From: CAVWSM01 sp963799425
Lineage (GTDB): Bacteria; Actinomycetota; Actinomycetes; Jiangellales; Jiangellaceae
Length of the DNA stretch: 64,000 nt
Assembly: GCA_963799425.1 (NCBI GenBank)
Contig: CAWCXA010000015.1
Coordinates: 1-64,000, forward strand
Reading direction: 5' to 3'
In this document: one piece after another, positions 36,044 to 44,749 of the stretch
How the letters are laid out: each line of letters starts with the position of its first letter
Numbering within the stretch: the stretch's first letter is position 1
The notes under the pieces: generated by a model
Told to the model about the DNA's origin: nothing
The model's input: the letters and a program-made list of their open reading frames with translations, nothing else
Database searches by the model: none
Program-made: the position numbers and the translations under genes

Positions 36044-36400
36044 CTACCCGGACGGTCGTTGGTGCAGCCCGAACTCCGAGCCCTGGTCGTCCTTGCAGAG
36101 TACGAACCGGCCGAATTTCGCCTGCGCCGCCTGGTCACCCTCTGCCTGGGTCTCGTCCACGGAGCCGCCAAGCTGACGCGCTTTGGCCAACGCCGCCTCC
36201 ATGTCGTCGACGACGAAGAAGAGGTACGGCCTCGCCTCCGGGTCGTCGCTGTGCACTCCACCAGGTCCCGACGGCGTGGAGATCACGTAGCCGTGACCGG
36301 GTCCAGGCGCAAACGTCCAACCGAACAGCTCGCCATAGAACACCTTCGCCTTGTCGGCGTCGGCTACTCCCAGCTCGAAGAACCCAATCTCGCCTGTCAT
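36044..36400 (-). CDS. VOC-family (glyoxalase-like) protein, copy 2
   Basis: A 118-residue VOC protein (starts MTGEIGFFELGV), clearly paralogous to the one at 20190-20567. It shares FYGELFGWTF, GGVH, ARPYLFFVVDDME and GRFVLCKDDQG-EFGLHQRP. A start at 36505 would add unrelated sequence. Its termini are conserved with copy 1, so the annotated start is supported. Substrate unknown. Confidence 0.86.
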   Translation of the reverse strand: MTGEIGFFELGVADADKAKVFYGELFGWTFAPGPGHGYVISTPSGPGGVHSDDPEARPYLFFVVDDMEAALAKARQLGGSVDETQAEGDQAAQAKFGRFVLCKDDQGSEFGLHQRPSG

Positions 36401-36410
36401 GACCCCCAAG

Positions 36411-36650
36411 CTATAGCTCGCTGGGGGGAGGCTGGCGTTGCCGGCCGGCCGCGCGGTAGATCGCGGTGATGGCAGCGAAGAGTGCGGCCGAGATGCCGAC
36501 GACAATCGCGACGACGGCCCACTCAGGCACGGTTCCGACGGGCATCACCAGCTGTCGGAGGTAGTTCACGCCCAGGATGACGCCCACGTAGGACCACCAC
36601 GGGGCCCACTGACTGGTTGTTGTGTGCTGGGTCTTCTCTTTCTCGGTCAT
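36411..36650 (-). CDS. Small two-helix membrane protein, function unknown
   Basis: A 79-residue protein with two hydrophobic helices: APWWSYVGVILGVNYLRQL and VPEWAVVAIVVGISAALFAA. The N-terminus (MTEKEKTQHTT) is polar. It is part of a two-gene unit with the larger membrane protein upstream, whose reading frame overlaps it as sequenced. Function not known. Confidence 0.7.
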   Translation of the reverse strand: MTEKEKTQHTTTSQWAPWWSYVGVILGVNYLRQLVMPVGTVPEWAVVAIVVGISAALFAAITAIYRAAGRQRQPPPSEL

Positions 36651-37194
36651 GCTGCTTCTCTTTCTTCAAACGTTGATTGGCGCTGGTGGCGGCGGGGCCG
36701 GCCACGAACCAGATCCCGAGGACGAGCGTGAGCACCACGGCTTGGCCCAACAGCGGCTGGGCTCGCTCGACGTCGCCGACGATCCCGCTGAGGCCGAGCA
36801 GCAGCCCGACCGAGATGACCCAGAAGAGCGCGGCCTTGCCGAACTCGCGCCATTCGTGCCGGACACGCTCTGCGCCACGGCGCAGCGGCTTGGCGACCGG
36901 CGGCGCCCCGGCGAACCGGCGCGCGAACCGGCGGTCGGCCCAGCTGACCAGGTCGTGCCCGAACGCGACGGTGAATCCGAGGTAGGCCGCGGCGAGCGCG
37001 TGAGCGTGGGAAGGTGCCGCCCCGCGCTGCAGGTCCCCCGCCACCAGCGCGAGGAGGGCGAGGTCGGCAGCCGGAGAACCGAGCAGCAGCACCAGACCCA
37101 ATCGAGGTCGGCGCAGGACATATCGGGCAGCCAACCCAGCGAGCAGGAACACCCAAAAGGCCACCTCGGTGGCGACGATCGCGGTGGCAACCAT
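36523..37194 (-). CDS. Integral membrane protein, possible C-terminal frame error
   Basis: A membrane protein with about five hydrophobic segments (IVATEVAFWVFLLAGLAARY, LGLVLLLGSPAADLALLALV, ALFWVISVGLLLGLSGIVGD, AVVLTLVLGIWFVAGP). The frame as read continues to 36523, overlapping the next gene by 128 bp. In a neighbouring frame the sequence ends at TGA 36647-36649, giving an ATGA overlap with the ATG at 36650. That suggests a missing base in the G/C-rich stretch near 36690-36700 and a true end at 36647. It is divergent from a TetR regulator and probably repressed by it. Function unknown. Confidence 0.7.
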   Translation of the reverse strand: MVATAIVATEVAFWVFLLAGLAARYVLRRPRLGLVLLLGSPAADLALLALVAGDLQRGAAPSHAHALAAAYLGFTVAFGHDLVSWADRRFARRFAGAPPVAKPLRRGAERVRHEWREFGKAALFWVISVGLLLGLSGIVGDVERAQPLLGQAVVLTLVLGIWFVAGPAATSANQRLKKEKQHDREREDPAHNNQSVGPVVVLRGRHPGRELPPTAGDARRNRA

Positions 37195-37208
37195 GATGCG
37201 ACACTCCG

Positions 37209-37252
37209 TTCTAGCACACTTGTGTTAGAACGGTAACACGGATGTGCTAGAA
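37209..37252. promoter_or_regulatory. Tandem palindromic TetR operators
   Basis: TTCTAGCACACTTGTGTTA (37209-37227) and TAACACGGATGTGCTAGAA (37234-37252) are inverse complements at 16 of 19 positions. Each is also an internal palindrome of the form CTARCACA-N2-TGTGYTAG, centred 22 bp apart. The element fills the gap between the divergent membrane pair and the TetR gene, so it is the likely operator for both. Confidence 0.8.
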
Positions 37253-37260
37253 CCTATTCC

Positions 37261-37884
37261 GTGCCGGTCCAGATCGATCACGACGCCCGTCGCGCTCAGC
37301 TCGCTCAGGCGGTGTGGCACATCGTCGTTCACGACGGTGTCCGTGGCGCGTCGGTGCGGGGGGTTGCCCGCGAAGCCGGGCTGTCGATGGGCTCGGTCCG
37401 GCACTTCTTCGCCAGCCAGGACGAGCTGCTGCGCTTCGCGGTGGAGGCGGTCGTCAGCCAGGCCGGCGGGCGCATCGAGGCCGGAGCACCTGAGCGGATG
37501 GCTGCCGCGGCGGAGGGTCGGCCGCTGGAGGCGATCGCCGCCCTCCTCGAGGAGGTCCTTCCCCTCGACGAGGAGCGAATGACCGAGGCCAAAGTGTGGG
37601 CCGCGTTCACGGCACCGCCGGTCAGCGATCCCGGCATGGCAGCCATCCGGCGGCAGGCCGATGACGGCATCCGGCAGTTGTGCCGAGACGCTCTCGCTGC
37701 GCTGGCCGAATTTGGTCTCGTGCATCCCGCACGTGACCTGGAGATCGAGACCGAAACCATCCACTCCTTGCTCGACGGACTTACCCTCCACCTGATGCTC
37801 GACCCCGCTCGCACGCCAGCAGATCGCGTGCGGACCCTACTTCTCACCCACCTACGCGACCTCGCTGGATCGCCCATCGAGTGA
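37261..37884 (+). CDS. TetR/AcrR-family transcriptional regulator
   Basis: A 207-residue repressor starting at GTG 37261. The N-terminal HTH is ASVRGVAREAGLSMGSVRHFF. The C-terminal ligand domain resembles the TetR_C group with DPARTPADRVRTLLLTHL. It is 66 bp from the divergent membrane gene, and the tandem operators occupy the spacer. It probably represses both directions and responds to an unknown small molecule. Confidence 0.92.
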   Translation: MPVQIDHDARRAQLAQAVWHIVVHDGVRGASVRGVAREAGLSMGSVRHFFASQDELLRFAVEAVVSQAGGRIEAGAPERMAAAAEGRPLEAIAALLEEVLPLDEERMTEAKVWAAFTAPPVSDPGMAAIRRQADDGIRQLCRDALAALAEFGLVHPARDLEIETETIHSLLDGLTLHLMLDPARTPADRVRTLLLTHLRDLAGSPIE

Positions 37885-37896
37885 CGCGCGGAGCGC

Positions 37897-39081
37897 TCAC
37901 TCAGTCCGCAGGGCCACGACCGGGTCGAGACGCCCGGCCCGCCGGGCGGGCGCCACCCCGAAGAACACGCCCACGACCACCGACACCGCGAACGCAAGCA
38001 CCGGCGACCACCACGCGATCTGCGCCGGGAGAGGAGAAAAGCGCTCGACCGCTGCCGAGGCCACGATGCCGAGCCCGATCCCGATCAGCCCGCCGAGCGT
38101 GGTGAGGAGTACGGCCTCGACGAGGAACTGCAGCAATACGTCACGTTGGCGCGCCCCGAGGGCCTTGCGCAGACCGATCTCACGCGTCCGTTCGCGTACG
38201 GACACCAGCATGATGTTGGACACCCCGACACCGCCTACCAGCAGCGAGATCCCGGCGATTGCCGCGAGCACCAGCGTGAGCAGCGACAGGATGCGACCGA
38301 TCGTGCCCAGGATCTGCGTCTGGGTGACGGCGGAGAACTCCTCGCCCTCATACTTGTCGGTCAACGCGTCCACAAGTCGCCGCTGCAGATCCTCGATGCC
38401 ATCGGTCGTCGGAGCCTTGACCGCGAGCGCGTCGATGCGATCTACAGAGAACAACCGCTGCGCAGCCGTGACCGGCACCAGCACCTCACGGTTGCGGTCG
38501 ACACCGAACGTCGTCCCCACGTCGGCGAGCACACCGATCACGCGGAACCGCACACCGGAGATGGTGACCGTGCGCCCGAGGGGGTCGACGTCGCCAAACA
38601 GGTCGGCTGCAACCGACGACCCCAGCACCGCAACGCGCCGCCGCGTGTCGACATCTGCTGCCGAGAAGAATTCCCCGCGGGCAACCGGTCGGTCGAACAC
38701 GTTGGGCACCGTCTCGTTCGTCCCAAGCACGCTCACGAACGAGCTCGCGTTGCCCACGCGGACCTGCTCCCCCGACGTGAGACTCGTCGCGACCGAGTCC
38801 GGATTGCCGGCCACGCGGCCCAGCAGCTCCACATCGTCGAGCTCGAGCCGGCTGACGCTCGGCGCCGAGCCGAACTCGAACCTCCCGGGCACCACGAAGA
38901 TGAGATTGGCGCCGAGTCCCTCGACCTGTCGCTCGACCTCGTTCTTGGCCCCGCTGCCGATAGCGACGAGCACGACGACCGCCGACACACCGATGATGAC
39001 CCCGATCATCGTGAGCAGGCTGCGCAACTGGTTGGCCCGCAAGGCATCCAGCGCTACGCGCAGCGCCTCGGCCGTCCTCAC
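37897..39081 (-). CDS. MacB-like ABC transporter permease
   Basis: A 394-residue permease with one N-terminal membrane helix (LRSLLTMIGVIIGVSAVVVLVAIG), a large extracellular MacB_PCD domain and three C-terminal FtsX helices (ending ALRTE). It is the membrane part of a MacAB-type mechanotransmission system. The ATG at 39081 overlaps the ATPase stop by ATGA. Such systems export peptides, lipids or antibiotics. Substrate unknown. Confidence 0.92.
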   Translation of the reverse strand: MRTAEALRVALDALRANQLRSLLTMIGVIIGVSAVVVLVAIGSGAKNEVERQVEGLGANLIFVVPGRFEFGSAPSVSRLELDDVELLGRVAGNPDSVATSLTSGEQVRVGNASSFVSVLGTNETVPNVFDRPVARGEFFSAADVDTRRRVAVLGSSVAADLFGDVDPLGRTVTISGVRFRVIGVLADVGTTFGVDRNREVLVPVTAAQRLFSVDRIDALAVKAPTTDGIEDLQRRLVDALTDKYEGEEFSAVTQTQILGTIGRILSLLTLVLAAIAGISLLVGGVGVSNIMLVSVRERTREIGLRKALGARQRDVLLQFLVEAVLLTTLGGLIGIGLGIVASAAVERFSPLPAQIAWWSPVLAFAVSVVVGVFFGVAPARRAGRLDPVVALRTE

Positions 39082-39827
39082 GACGCGCCTCCTGGCTGGG
39101 AGTCCATGGCGCTGTCGTGCTCGATCAGTCCGTCTCGTACGCGGACCTGCCGGCGCGCCCGAGCCGCAACATCAGTCTCATGCGTGACGAGCACGATGGC
39201 GACGCGCCGCTCCACGTTGAGCTGGTCGAACAATGCGAGTACGTCTGCACTCGTGACCGTGTCGAGGTTGCCGGTCGGCTCGTCGGCAAGCAGCAGCGCC
39301 GGCTCACCGACGAGGGCCCGCGCGATGGCCACCCGCTGCTGCTCACCACCCGACAGTTGGGTCGGGCGGTGCTGCATACGATGCTCCAGCCCCACGGACT
39401 CCAGGGCGGCTGCGGCGAGCCGGCGCCTCTCGGCGGAGCGCAAGCCCCGGTAGACCAACGGAAGCGCGACGTTGTCGAGTGCGCTCGTCCGGGGCAGCAG
39501 GTGGAACGACTGGAAGACGAAACCGACCGTCTGGTTGCGCACCTCCGCGAGCTCCTGATCGGACAGTCCGGAGACCTGCGCACCGCCGACGCTCAGCGAG
39601 CCGGTGGTCGGCTTGTCGAGGCAGCCCAGCACGTTCATCAGCGTTGACTTGCCGGAACCGGACGGGCCAAGGATCGCGACGTACTCTCCGGCCTCGATGC
39701 GCAGCGTGACTCCGCGGAGCGCGTCGACCCGTACGCCATCCATCGCATACGTTCTCGTCACGTCGACTGCCTCGACAGCAGCTGCCGCAGTTGGCGCTGG
39801 AGCAGTCTCTTCCTGCAGCGGGAACAT
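39078..39827 (-). CDS. MacB/LolD-like ABC transporter ATP-binding protein
   Basis: A 249-residue ATPase. Walker A is GPSGSGKST at residues 54-62, the signature is LSGGEQQRVAIARAL, and Walker B is LLLADEPTGNLD. The MFPLQEE start (39827) is chosen; an upstream ATG at 39983 lies inside the adaptor gene. It powers the permease encoded next. Confidence 0.93.
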   Translation of the reverse strand: MFPLQEETAPAPTAAAAVEAVDVTRTYAMDGVRVDALRGVTLRIEAGEYVAILGPSGSGKSTLMNVLGCLDKPTTGSLSVGGAQVSGLSDQELAEVRNQTVGFVFQSFHLLPRTSALDNVALPLVYRGLRSAERRRLAAAALESVGLEHRMQHRPTQLSGGEQQRVAIARALVGEPALLLADEPTGNLDTVTSADVLALFDQLNVERRVAIVLVTHETDVAARARRQVRVRDGLIEHDSAMDSQPGGAS

Positions 39828-39834
39828 GGCGGTG

Positions 39835-41196
39835 TCAGCCGCCGAGGGTCTGGCCGTCACGCACGCGGTCGGCGCCACGGACGACGATCCGGTCGCCTTC
39901 CGACAGACCTTGCACAACCTGTACGGAAGACTCGCCCTGCGCGCCCAGACTGACGTGCTGGCGTCGTACGACGTCGTCGACAACCATCCACACCGAGTCT
40001 CGCGCGCCGTCCCGTACCACTGCGGACGCTGGGACGGCCAAGGCGTCCGTGGCTTCCCGTACGCGCAGGTCGACGACGGCGCTCATGCCCGGCAGCGGAG
40101 CCGGCGCGCTATCCCCGTCGGCCGTTTGTCCCGCGCTGAGCGCCAGCCGCACTCGATAGCTGACACCGCCACTGGCCGATGTCGTCGGCGCCACGTCGAC
40201 GCTGGAGACCGCGACGTCGTACGTGGCACCGGGCAGTGCGTCGAGCTCGGCTGTACCAACCACGCCGGGCTGCACGAGCAGCACGTCCGTCTCGTCCACC
40301 TCGGCGGCCATCCCGAGGGCGGACACGTCGGTGACCGTCGCGACGACTTGACCGCGCGAGACCGGGCTGCCAACGGCCAGCGTGCTCACGGCAGGGGTTG
40401 CGGCTGTTGATCCGGCGGCGGCGTCCTCGAGCACGTCCTCGGCCGCGCTGGCGAGAGCCGGCGGAAGGCCGGGCACGGAAGTCCCAGGGCCACCGCTCGT
40501 GCCGGCAGCGCCGAGTGACACGATCCCGCCGACGGGTGCGCGGATCTCCAACGCGTCAACCGTGGCTTGCGCGGCGTGGACCGCGGCTTGGGTCTGCACT
40601 CGCTGCGCGGCGCCGAGCGACGAGAGGGCGTCGGAGAGGCTGCCGAGCCCGGCGTTGAGCTGCCGGATCGCTCGGTCGGCGTCGGATCGGGCGGCGGCAA
40701 AGTCGGCTTCGGCTGTGGCCAGTGCGGCCAGTGCCTGCGCGCGGGCGGCGGGGTCCGGGACCGCCTGCGCTGCCTCTCTGGCGGTCGCGAACGCCGCAGT
40801 CGCGCGCTGATCCGTCCGCGCTGCCTGGGTGGACACCGGGATCGCGCCCAGCTCGACGTCGGCGCTTGCCGCAGCGGACGCATCCGCTTCTTGTGCCTGC
40901 GTGAGCTGTTGCTGAGCCTGCGGCGAGGCGATGCGCAGGAGCAGGGTGCCCGCCGGGACTTGTTGCCCGTCGGCCACGAGCAGCTCACCGACCTGCCCAT
41001 CGGCGGCGGCGGTAGCCGTGGCCGAAGCCTTGGCAGTCACGGCTGCGGGCGCCTCGACGACCTCGACCACGGACTCCCGGCCCACCAGGCCGGTCACAAT
41101 GTCGCCGTCGTCGTCGGCCGAGCACGCCGTGGCAGCCAGGGCCGTCAAGAGCACGGCGACTGCGACACTCCACGAGACATTCCCTGCAAGGCGCAC
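39835..41196 (-). CDS. MacA/HlyD-like periplasmic adaptor lipoprotein
   Basis: A 453-residue membrane-fusion-type adaptor. The N-terminus is a lipoprotein signal (LLTALAATAC, acylated Cys). A biotinyl-lipoyl hairpin is split around an alpha-helical coiled region (about residues 90-200, alanine and glutamine rich), followed by beta-barrel domains. It lies 7 bp upstream of the ATPase gene. In a Gram-positive cell such an adaptor works without an outer-membrane channel, perhaps linking to the wall. Confidence 0.88.
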   Translation of the reverse strand: MRLAGNVSWSVAVAVLLTALAATACSADDDGDIVTGLVGRESVVEVVEAPAAVTAKASATATAAADGQVGELLVADGQQVPAGTLLLRIASPQAQQQLTQAQEADASAAASADVELGAIPVSTQAARTDQRATAAFATAREAAQAVPDPAARAQALAALATAEADFAAARSDADRAIRQLNAGLGSLSDALSSLGAAQRVQTQAAVHAAQATVDALEIRAPVGGIVSLGAAGTSGGPGTSVPGLPPALASAAEDVLEDAAAGSTAATPAVSTLAVGSPVSRGQVVATVTDVSALGMAAEVDETDVLLVQPGVVGTAELDALPGATYDVAVSSVDVAPTTSASGGVSYRVRLALSAGQTADGDSAPAPLPGMSAVVDLRVREATDALAVPASAVVRDGARDSVWMVVDDVVRRQHVSLGAQGESSVQVVQGLSEGDRIVVRGADRVRDGQTLGG

Positions 41197-41249
41197 GAGA
41201 TCATCGTAGGTTTGTCAGCGCGTGATCGAGCCGACAGCGGAGGTCACCG

Positions 41250-42587
41250 ATGGCACGGTTCGGGTCGATCCAGCGACCGACGCGCGCCGTGCCCCTCGGC
41301 TTTCTGGCCGTCATCGTCGTGGGCACCCTCATCCTGATGCTGCCGGTGTCGAGTGCCAGCGGCGAGGTTGTGCCGTTGACTACGGCCGCGTTCACCGCGA
41401 CATCGGCGACCACCGTCACCGGGCTCACGGTCGTCGACACGGCCACCTATTGGAGTGGTTTCGGCGAGGTGGTCATCCTCGTGCTGATCCAGCTCGGCGG
41501 GCTGGGCATCATGACCTCCGCGACTCTGTTGATCATCACGGTGAGCCGCCGGGTGGGGATCCGTACGCGTCTCATCGCCGAAGGCGAGCACAAGGCGCTG
41601 TCGTTCGGCAACGTGCGCACAGTGGTGCGACGGATCGCCGCTCTTTTCCTGGGATTCGAGGCCGTGCTCGCGCTGTGGCTGGCCGCCCAGTTCTTCGGCC
41701 GGTACGACTACGACGCGCCCACTGCTGCTTGGCACGGCCTGTTCCACTCGGTGTCGGCCTTCAACAACGCTGGCTTCTCGCTCTATTCGGACAGCTTCAT
41801 AGGGTTCGTCTCTGATTGGTGGATCTGCCTCCCGATCGCGCTAGCGGTGATCTTCGGCGGTCTGGGTTTTCCAGTGCTCACCGAGCTTTATCGGGAGCGC
41901 TGGCGTCCTCGCACCTGGAGCGTCACCACAAAGCTCACGCTGTGGGGATCGGGCGCGCTGCTGGCATTCGGCACGCTGTACTTTCTGGTCGCTGAGTGGT
42001 CGAACGACCAGACGCTCGGCCCGCTTGATGTGTCGACCAAGGTTCTGGCTGGTTTCTTCACGGGAGTGATGCCGCGGAGCGCGGGATTCAACGTCATCGA
42101 CATCGGTGAGATGGGTCCGAATAGTTGGCTCGTTACCGATGCACTGATGTTCATCGGCGCGGGGAGCGCCGGGACATCCGGTGGCATCAAGGTGACGACG
42201 TTCATGTTGCTCGCGTTTGTCATGCTGGCCGAGGTGCGTGGCGAGCCGGACGTCACCGTGGGCACCCGTCGCATCGGCCACGACGTGCAGCGGCAGGCAG
42301 TGACTGTGGCGCTGTTCGCGGTCGGGCTGGTCGCGTTTGGAACACTGTTGGTGCGCCAGATCAGCGATCTCGATCTTGACCGTGTGCTGTTCGAGGTGGT
42401 CTCCGCCTTTGGGACCACCGGCCTGTCCACGGGCATCACCAGCGACTTGCCGACAGCTGCGCAGTGGACATTGATGGTGTTCATGTTCCTGGGACGAGTC
42501 GGCACGATCACTGCAGTTGCCGCACTGGCGCTGCACTCGCAGCGCCGGATGTACCGGCTGCCCGAAGAACGAGTCATCGTGGGATAG
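41250..42587 (+). CDS. TrkH/KtrB-family potassium transporter subunit
   Basis: A 445-residue membrane protein with the four-repeat SKT architecture. Filter segments are TSATTVTGLTVVDT, SAFNNAGFSLY, MPRSAGFNVID and SAFGTTGLSTG, each with the conserved glycine. It forms the K+ pore, gated by the TrkA-type protein 6 bp downstream. It is divergent from the MacAB operon. Confidence 0.94.
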   Translation: MARFGSIQRPTRAVPLGFLAVIVVGTLILMLPVSSASGEVVPLTTAAFTATSATTVTGLTVVDTATYWSGFGEVVILVLIQLGGLGIMTSATLLIITVSRRVGIRTRLIAEGEHKALSFGNVRTVVRRIAALFLGFEAVLALWLAAQFFGRYDYDAPTAAWHGLFHSVSAFNNAGFSLYSDSFIGFVSDWWICLPIALAVIFGGLGFPVLTELYRERWRPRTWSVTTKLTLWGSGALLAFGTLYFLVAEWSNDQTLGPLDVSTKVLAGFFTGVMPRSAGFNVIDIGEMGPNSWLVTDALMFIGAGSAGTSGGIKVTTFMLLAFVMLAEVRGEPDVTVGTRRIGHDVQRQAVTVALFAVGLVAFGTLLVRQISDLDLDRVLFEVVSAFGTTGLSTGITSDLPTAAQWTLMVFMFLGRVGTITAVAALALHSQRRMYRLPEERVIVG

Positions 42588-42593
42588 GAAGCC

Positions 42594-43274
42594 ATGCCGC
42601 AGCGTAATGATGTCCCGTCGGGCGACCTGCAGGGCGTGCTCGTCCTCGGTCTCGGCCGGTTCGGCTCCGCCGTCGCAGAGTCGCTTGTCCAGCTCGGTCA
42701 CGAGGTGCTCGCGATCGACTCCGACCCGGTACTCGTCCGGGCCTACGCCGACAAGCTGACGTACGTTGTCGAGGCCGACGCCACCAGCGACGAGGCGCTG
42801 CGGCAGATCGGCGCACAGGAGTTTGGCACCGCGGTCGTTGGCATCGGGACGGCGATGGAAGCGAGCATCCTCGCAACGTCGGTGCTCGCCGACATCGGAA
42901 TCCCGAACATCTTTGCCAAGGCGATCAACCGCCAGCACGGTCGCATTCTGTCTCGCGTCGGGGCGCACGAGGTTGTCTATCCGGAGCACGCGATGGGCGA
43001 GCGAGTTGCGCACCTCGTGACTGGGAAGATGATCGACTTCATCGAGTTCGACGACGACTTCGCTCTGGTCAAGACGCGGGCGCCGGCGGAGGCTGTCAAC
43101 CGGACGCTCGCGGAGTCGGCGCTGCGGAGCAAGTACAACATCACGGTTGTTGGCACCAAGCGCCCTGGCGAGGACTTCATCTATGCCCGCCCCGAAACGG
43201 TCATCAAGGAAGGCGACTTGCTCATCGTGTGCGGTCAGACGTCCAACTGTGAGCGGTTTGCTGCGCGTACGTGA
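42594..43274 (+). CDS. TrkA/KtrA-family potassium transport regulator
   Basis: A cytosolic ring-forming regulator of 226 residues. RCK_N starts LVLGLGRFGSAVAESL, with the acidic ribose ligand at the end of the second strand (EVLAIDSD). RCK_C includes VVGTKRPGEDF and GDLLIVCG. It binds ATP/ADP or NAD(H) and gates the TrkH-type pore encoded just upstream. Confidence 0.94.
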   Translation: MPQRNDVPSGDLQGVLVLGLGRFGSAVAESLVQLGHEVLAIDSDPVLVRAYADKLTYVVEADATSDEALRQIGAQEFGTAVVGIGTAMEASILATSVLADIGIPNIFAKAINRQHGRILSRVGAHEVVYPEHAMGERVAHLVTGKMIDFIEFDDDFALVKTRAPAEAVNRTLAESALRSKYNITVVGTKRPGEDFIYARPETVIKEGDLLIVCGQTSNCERFAART

Positions 43275-43418
43275 GGGCGCCGGGCTGGCGGCGTTACAAC
43301 GCCTTCCACCAAGATCATCTGGCCAGGGGGAAGGCAGGCGAGGGGTGCCAGGAACTCGACCAAATCGGCTGTCAACGTGTGCCACAGCCGGCGGCGACTA
43401 TGTCCCTGACCTGCTATT

Positions 43419-43434
43419 CTGGACGTATGTTCGA
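43419..43434 (+). promoter_or_regulatory. SOS-like (LexA) box overlapping the DUF222 start
   Basis: CTGGACGTATGTTCGA has the right half GTTCGA and the RYRY core of the actinobacterial consensus TCGAACRYRYGTTYGA, while the left half matches three of six. The ATG start codon lies within it. SOS boxes at this location are known for mycobacterial 13E12 (DUF222) genes. Confidence 0.5.
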
Positions 43435-44732
43435 AGGTCTGGTGGGTGCCGAGCTGGCCGCCGCGATCGCCGCGGCCGCGGCCGACCCCGCCGGGCTGGC
43501 CCTCGCTGACCGGGTCGACCTGATCGTGGCCGCGGAGCGGCTGATCGGCTGGGCGCACGCGGTGCAGGCCGACGCCGTCGTGCCGCTGCTCGAGGCGGAT
43601 GACTGCCCGCCGGGGTTCGACCCGGCGGTGGAGATCGGTGCCGCGCTGGGCGCGTCGATCCGCACCGGCTCCGCGAAGGCCACCTTCGCCTGGGGACTGT
43701 CCCGCCTGCCTGCAGCGCGGGAGGCGCTGTTGACCGGCGACCTGAGTCTGGCGAAGGCTCGCCGGTTGATCCTGGAGACCCAGTGCTGCGATGCCGCGGT
43801 GGCCGCGGTGGTCGACGCCGCTGTCATCGAAGGCGGCGCGGTGGAGTGTGGCCGAGCTGGGCCGCCGAGTGCAGCGGCTGATCGGCGAGCTCGACCCCGA
43901 CGGGGTCCGCAAGCGCCGCGAGACCAAGCAGGCCGAGCGGGGTGTGCAGTTCGAGCCGGGTCCGGACGGGATGGGTTGGCTGTCGCTGTTCGGGCCGACC
44001 GAGGACCTGGCCGCCGCCTACACCGCGATCACCAATAAGGCGCTCGAGGCGCGCCGCGGCGGCGATGAGTCCCCGCTGGGCGTGTTGCGGTTCGACGCGG
44101 CCATCAGCCTGCTCACCGGCCGTGATGCTCAGTCCGACTCGGGCGGGCCGCTGGTCCGGGTGACGGTGCCGGTGCAGACCATCCTTGGGCTGTCCGAGGC
44201 GCCCGGCGACCTCGACGGCGCCGGCCCGGTCCCCGCCGGCGTGGCCCGCCGCCTCGCCTCCGACGCCGAGGTCTGGGAACGCATCCTCACCGACCCCGCC
44301 ACCGGCGCCCCACATAGTCATGACCGCAGGCGCTACCGGCCGACCGAGGCGATGCGCCAACGCGTCCTCGACCGCGACCGGCACTGCCGGGCACCCGGCT
44401 GCGACGCGCCGGCCTGGCGCTGCGACGCCGACCACGACATCCCATGGCCCCGAGGTGTGACCTGTGACTGCAACCTCACCACGTTCTGCCGCCGCCACCA
44501 CAACGCCAAGACCCACGGCGGCTGGACCACCAAGCTTGCGCCCGACGGCACCCTGACCATGACCAGCCCCCTCGGCCGCGTCTACACGACCTACGTCGAG
44601 CCGCTGCCCACCGTGCCCGACTGGCCAAACGCCAACGACAGTCCACCCGAGGAGCCAGACGACGAGTCCCTGCAGGCCGAACACGTCCTGCACCTCACGG
44701 CCGATCCCTGGCACCTCGACCTCGCCGCCTGA
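43427..44732 (+). pseudogene. DUF222/HNH endonuclease (13E12 family), frameshifted as sequenced
   Basis: A DUF222 domain protein with a C-terminal HNH nuclease. The reconstructed length is about 434 residues. The N-terminal frame has MFEGLVGAELAAAIAAAAAD and the DUF222 motifs; the second frame carries SVAELGRRVQRLIGELDPDG to the end. The HNH region reads HCRAPGCDAPAWRCDADHDI and FCRRHHNAKTHGGW. One extra base at about 43840 breaks the frame. These genes are often repeated in actinobacteria and may be selfish elements. Second-frame integrity suggests an indel error. Confidence 0.8.
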
Positions 44733-44749
44733 GGTGGTGCGGCGGCCCC

